A stretch of 64,000 nt of DNA. Origin: Rallus limicola (taxonomy: Eukaryota > Chordata > Aves > Gruiformes > Rallidae). The notes beneath the pieces were generated by a model that saw nothing but the letters and a program-made list of their open reading frames with translations, was not told the DNA's origin and did not search any database. Shown piece after piece: positions 62,565 through 64,000 of this stretch. Position 1 is the first letter of the stretch. Every line of letters starts with the position of its first letter. Made by a program: the position numbers and the translations under genes. The DNA is taken from the NCBI GenBank assembly GCA_022605955.1, contig JAKCOZ010000008.1, positions 22,383,083-22,447,082 on the forward strand. Reading direction: 5' to 3'.

Positions 62565-64000
62565 GTACTGAATGCACAATGTTTTACTTTTCATTGTACT
62601 TTTAGATTAACTTTTAAGCATGAAATGATATATTAGCTGAAAGTAGGAAGTCAATGTACTGTCTCTTATGTTCCTGAAGTAAATTAGGTCTCAGTTTGTT
62701 GTTTAAAACCTGGGGAAGATAGTGAGAGAAGTATTGATTTTACTTTCATTCATATGAAAACATTGCCACCTAGGGAAAGGAGGGGGATCTGAATACTCAT
62801 TAATTAATGTGCAAAAAAGGTAATATGCATGCAGCACATGGAGATACTGATGATCTATCTCAAACTCACCAAGAGTAGTTGAGCAGATGACATCAAGCTA
62901 AAAGCAGAAAACATGAATGAAATGTAAAACACACCAGATGTCTTTGTCAAGACCTATGCTAGGAATGTTACCAATGAGAATTGTTTTCACAGGCCTTCTC
63001 TTATGGAAAAGGCTGGTATGGGAACAAACTGAATAAACCAAAGAATGGATTATGTAACAGAATATTTACCCCATCCTGCCTTAAAGCTGAAAAGTAAAAG
63101 CACAGAAATAAGCATAATAAACTTGTGTTACTGCTAGATCCAGGGCATCTTACTGTGTTTTGTCAGAAGTAGTTGTGTATTTTGAGGCCTAATCCAAAAC
63201 TGAATCTTTCTTATAATTACTAATGAAGACTGCATTCAACTGACTTGAATTCAACTGCTGGCTTATTATTCAACTGCTGTCTGCTACAGAATAAATGTCA
63301 GCAACTTCTGATCCATTTAAATACCTTGAAATTCATGCAAACTTTGAAAGCCTTTAATATGTCCCCTAGAGGCACAATAAGGACTTTTCTGTGACTCAGA
63401 GACACAGTAAGAGCTCTCTGTGACTCATTTAAAATTAATAATTATAAGGGAAGAAGAAACTAGTTGCACCAACTTTCTCATTGTAGCTGTTATAGGTGTT
63501 TTTTCTTCCCATCTGTTACACTAGATAAATCACAACAGGTTGAACAATAAAGCATCTGTTAGGATTAAAAAGGTTTATTAACAAAGGAATTTTGGTGATT
63601 GATGTCATATCCTATTATTACCTGCATTTTAAGGATCACTGTTTCCCTGATGCTGAATAAGATAGGCAAATAACAATACACAGAAAATGGATGTAGGTAC
63701 TTGGTGCCTGTGTAGAGACAGTCAACACTGCATGTTCTTTCATGCCACTGTGACCTCAGAGAAATTCCTCTCCACAAAAATTATGGGAAAACTGATGAAA
63801 GCAGTCAATGTACAATGATCTATGGGTAATGAGGAATTATGAGCTGCTCCTACCTTGCCTACACTTTGTCAAAGTAACACTGGTCAGGGCTTATGTAATT
63901 TTGACACCTGGCTCTCAAACTGCTGTTTGTGGCTTGGCAGGAGTTGTGCCTCAGCTCCTGAGAGAGCTTGTATGCAGGTTTCCCCGAGAGAGCTTGTATG
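62565..64000 (+). other. OSBPL6: OSBPL6 intron 9, start only
   Basis: Begins gtactg and runs past the window end. It contains a 15-bp direct repeat with 26-bp period at the very edge (63960-64000) and an imperfect 'ctgtgactca' repeat near 63390-63428. No further exon was recognised. Confidence 0.85.
63960..64000. repeat. 26-bp period direct repeat cut by the window end
   Basis: gagagagcttgtatg occurs at 63960-63974 and again at 63986-64000. The second unit continues outside, so the copy number is unknown. Confidence 0.8.

Noticed and set aside
1..64000. CRISPR array, tRNA/rRNA genes, bacterial operons
   Set aside because: No regularly spaced repeats, no tRNA B-box with cloverleaf, no rRNA-like sequence, and the genome context is vertebrate.

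Overview
This is a vertebrate, almost certainly avian, nuclear genome window. It is AT-rich and about 85-95% non-coding. It carries CR1 LINE fragments ending in the 'cacagaatcacagaat' type 3' end, and an LTR of a family widespread in bird genomes. The only gene I can support is on the + strand: the 5' coding part of OSBPL6 (oxysterol-binding protein-like 6, ORP6). Nine coding exons encode the first 328 residues. The last donor in view is followed by an intron that runs out of the window. The lipid-binding ORD and the FFAT motif known for this family must therefore lie beyond position 64000.

Layout. Positions 1 to about 39850 hold no coding exon I can recognise. They are either upstream intergenic DNA or, more likely, 5'-UTR introns of OSBPL6; no CpG-island promoter is visible. 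This part contains a 44-bp CR1 tail (5856-5900), a 0.75-kb CR1 fragment with decayed ORF2 on the minus strand (16183-16940), and a 0.64-kb ERV LTR on the minus strand (25902-26539). It also contains a very old CR1/L3-like remnant (about 30745-31100), a CR1 copy with a 5' inversion (33382-33703), a second weak remnant of the LTR family (39436-39512), several microsatellites, and an imperfect palindrome (2790-2863).

Coding part. The start codon is at 40007, in an exon whose upstream sequence carries three upstream ATGs. Coding exons are 40007-40108, 52942-53037, 55686-55808, 59186-59239, 59950-60063, 60183-60347, 60886-61018, 61447-61550 and 62472-62564, all with GT/AG borders. Eight of the ten intron-facing boundaries needed to keep frame are phase 0; only the exon 7/8 junction splits a codon (phase 1). 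The translation has a low-complexity Ser-rich N-terminus and a PH domain at about residues 90-182, encoded by exons 3 to 6. A Ser-rich linker, a Leu-rich helical segment (about 264-288) and a basic patch (about 305-322) follow. Large introns (12.8 kb for intron 1) contain no other gene I can support.

I found no tRNA, rRNA, CRISPR array, bacterial-type operon or intact mobile element. Apart from the OSBPL6 exons and the CR1 ORF2 remnants, the open frames longer than 60 codons look like chance frames.
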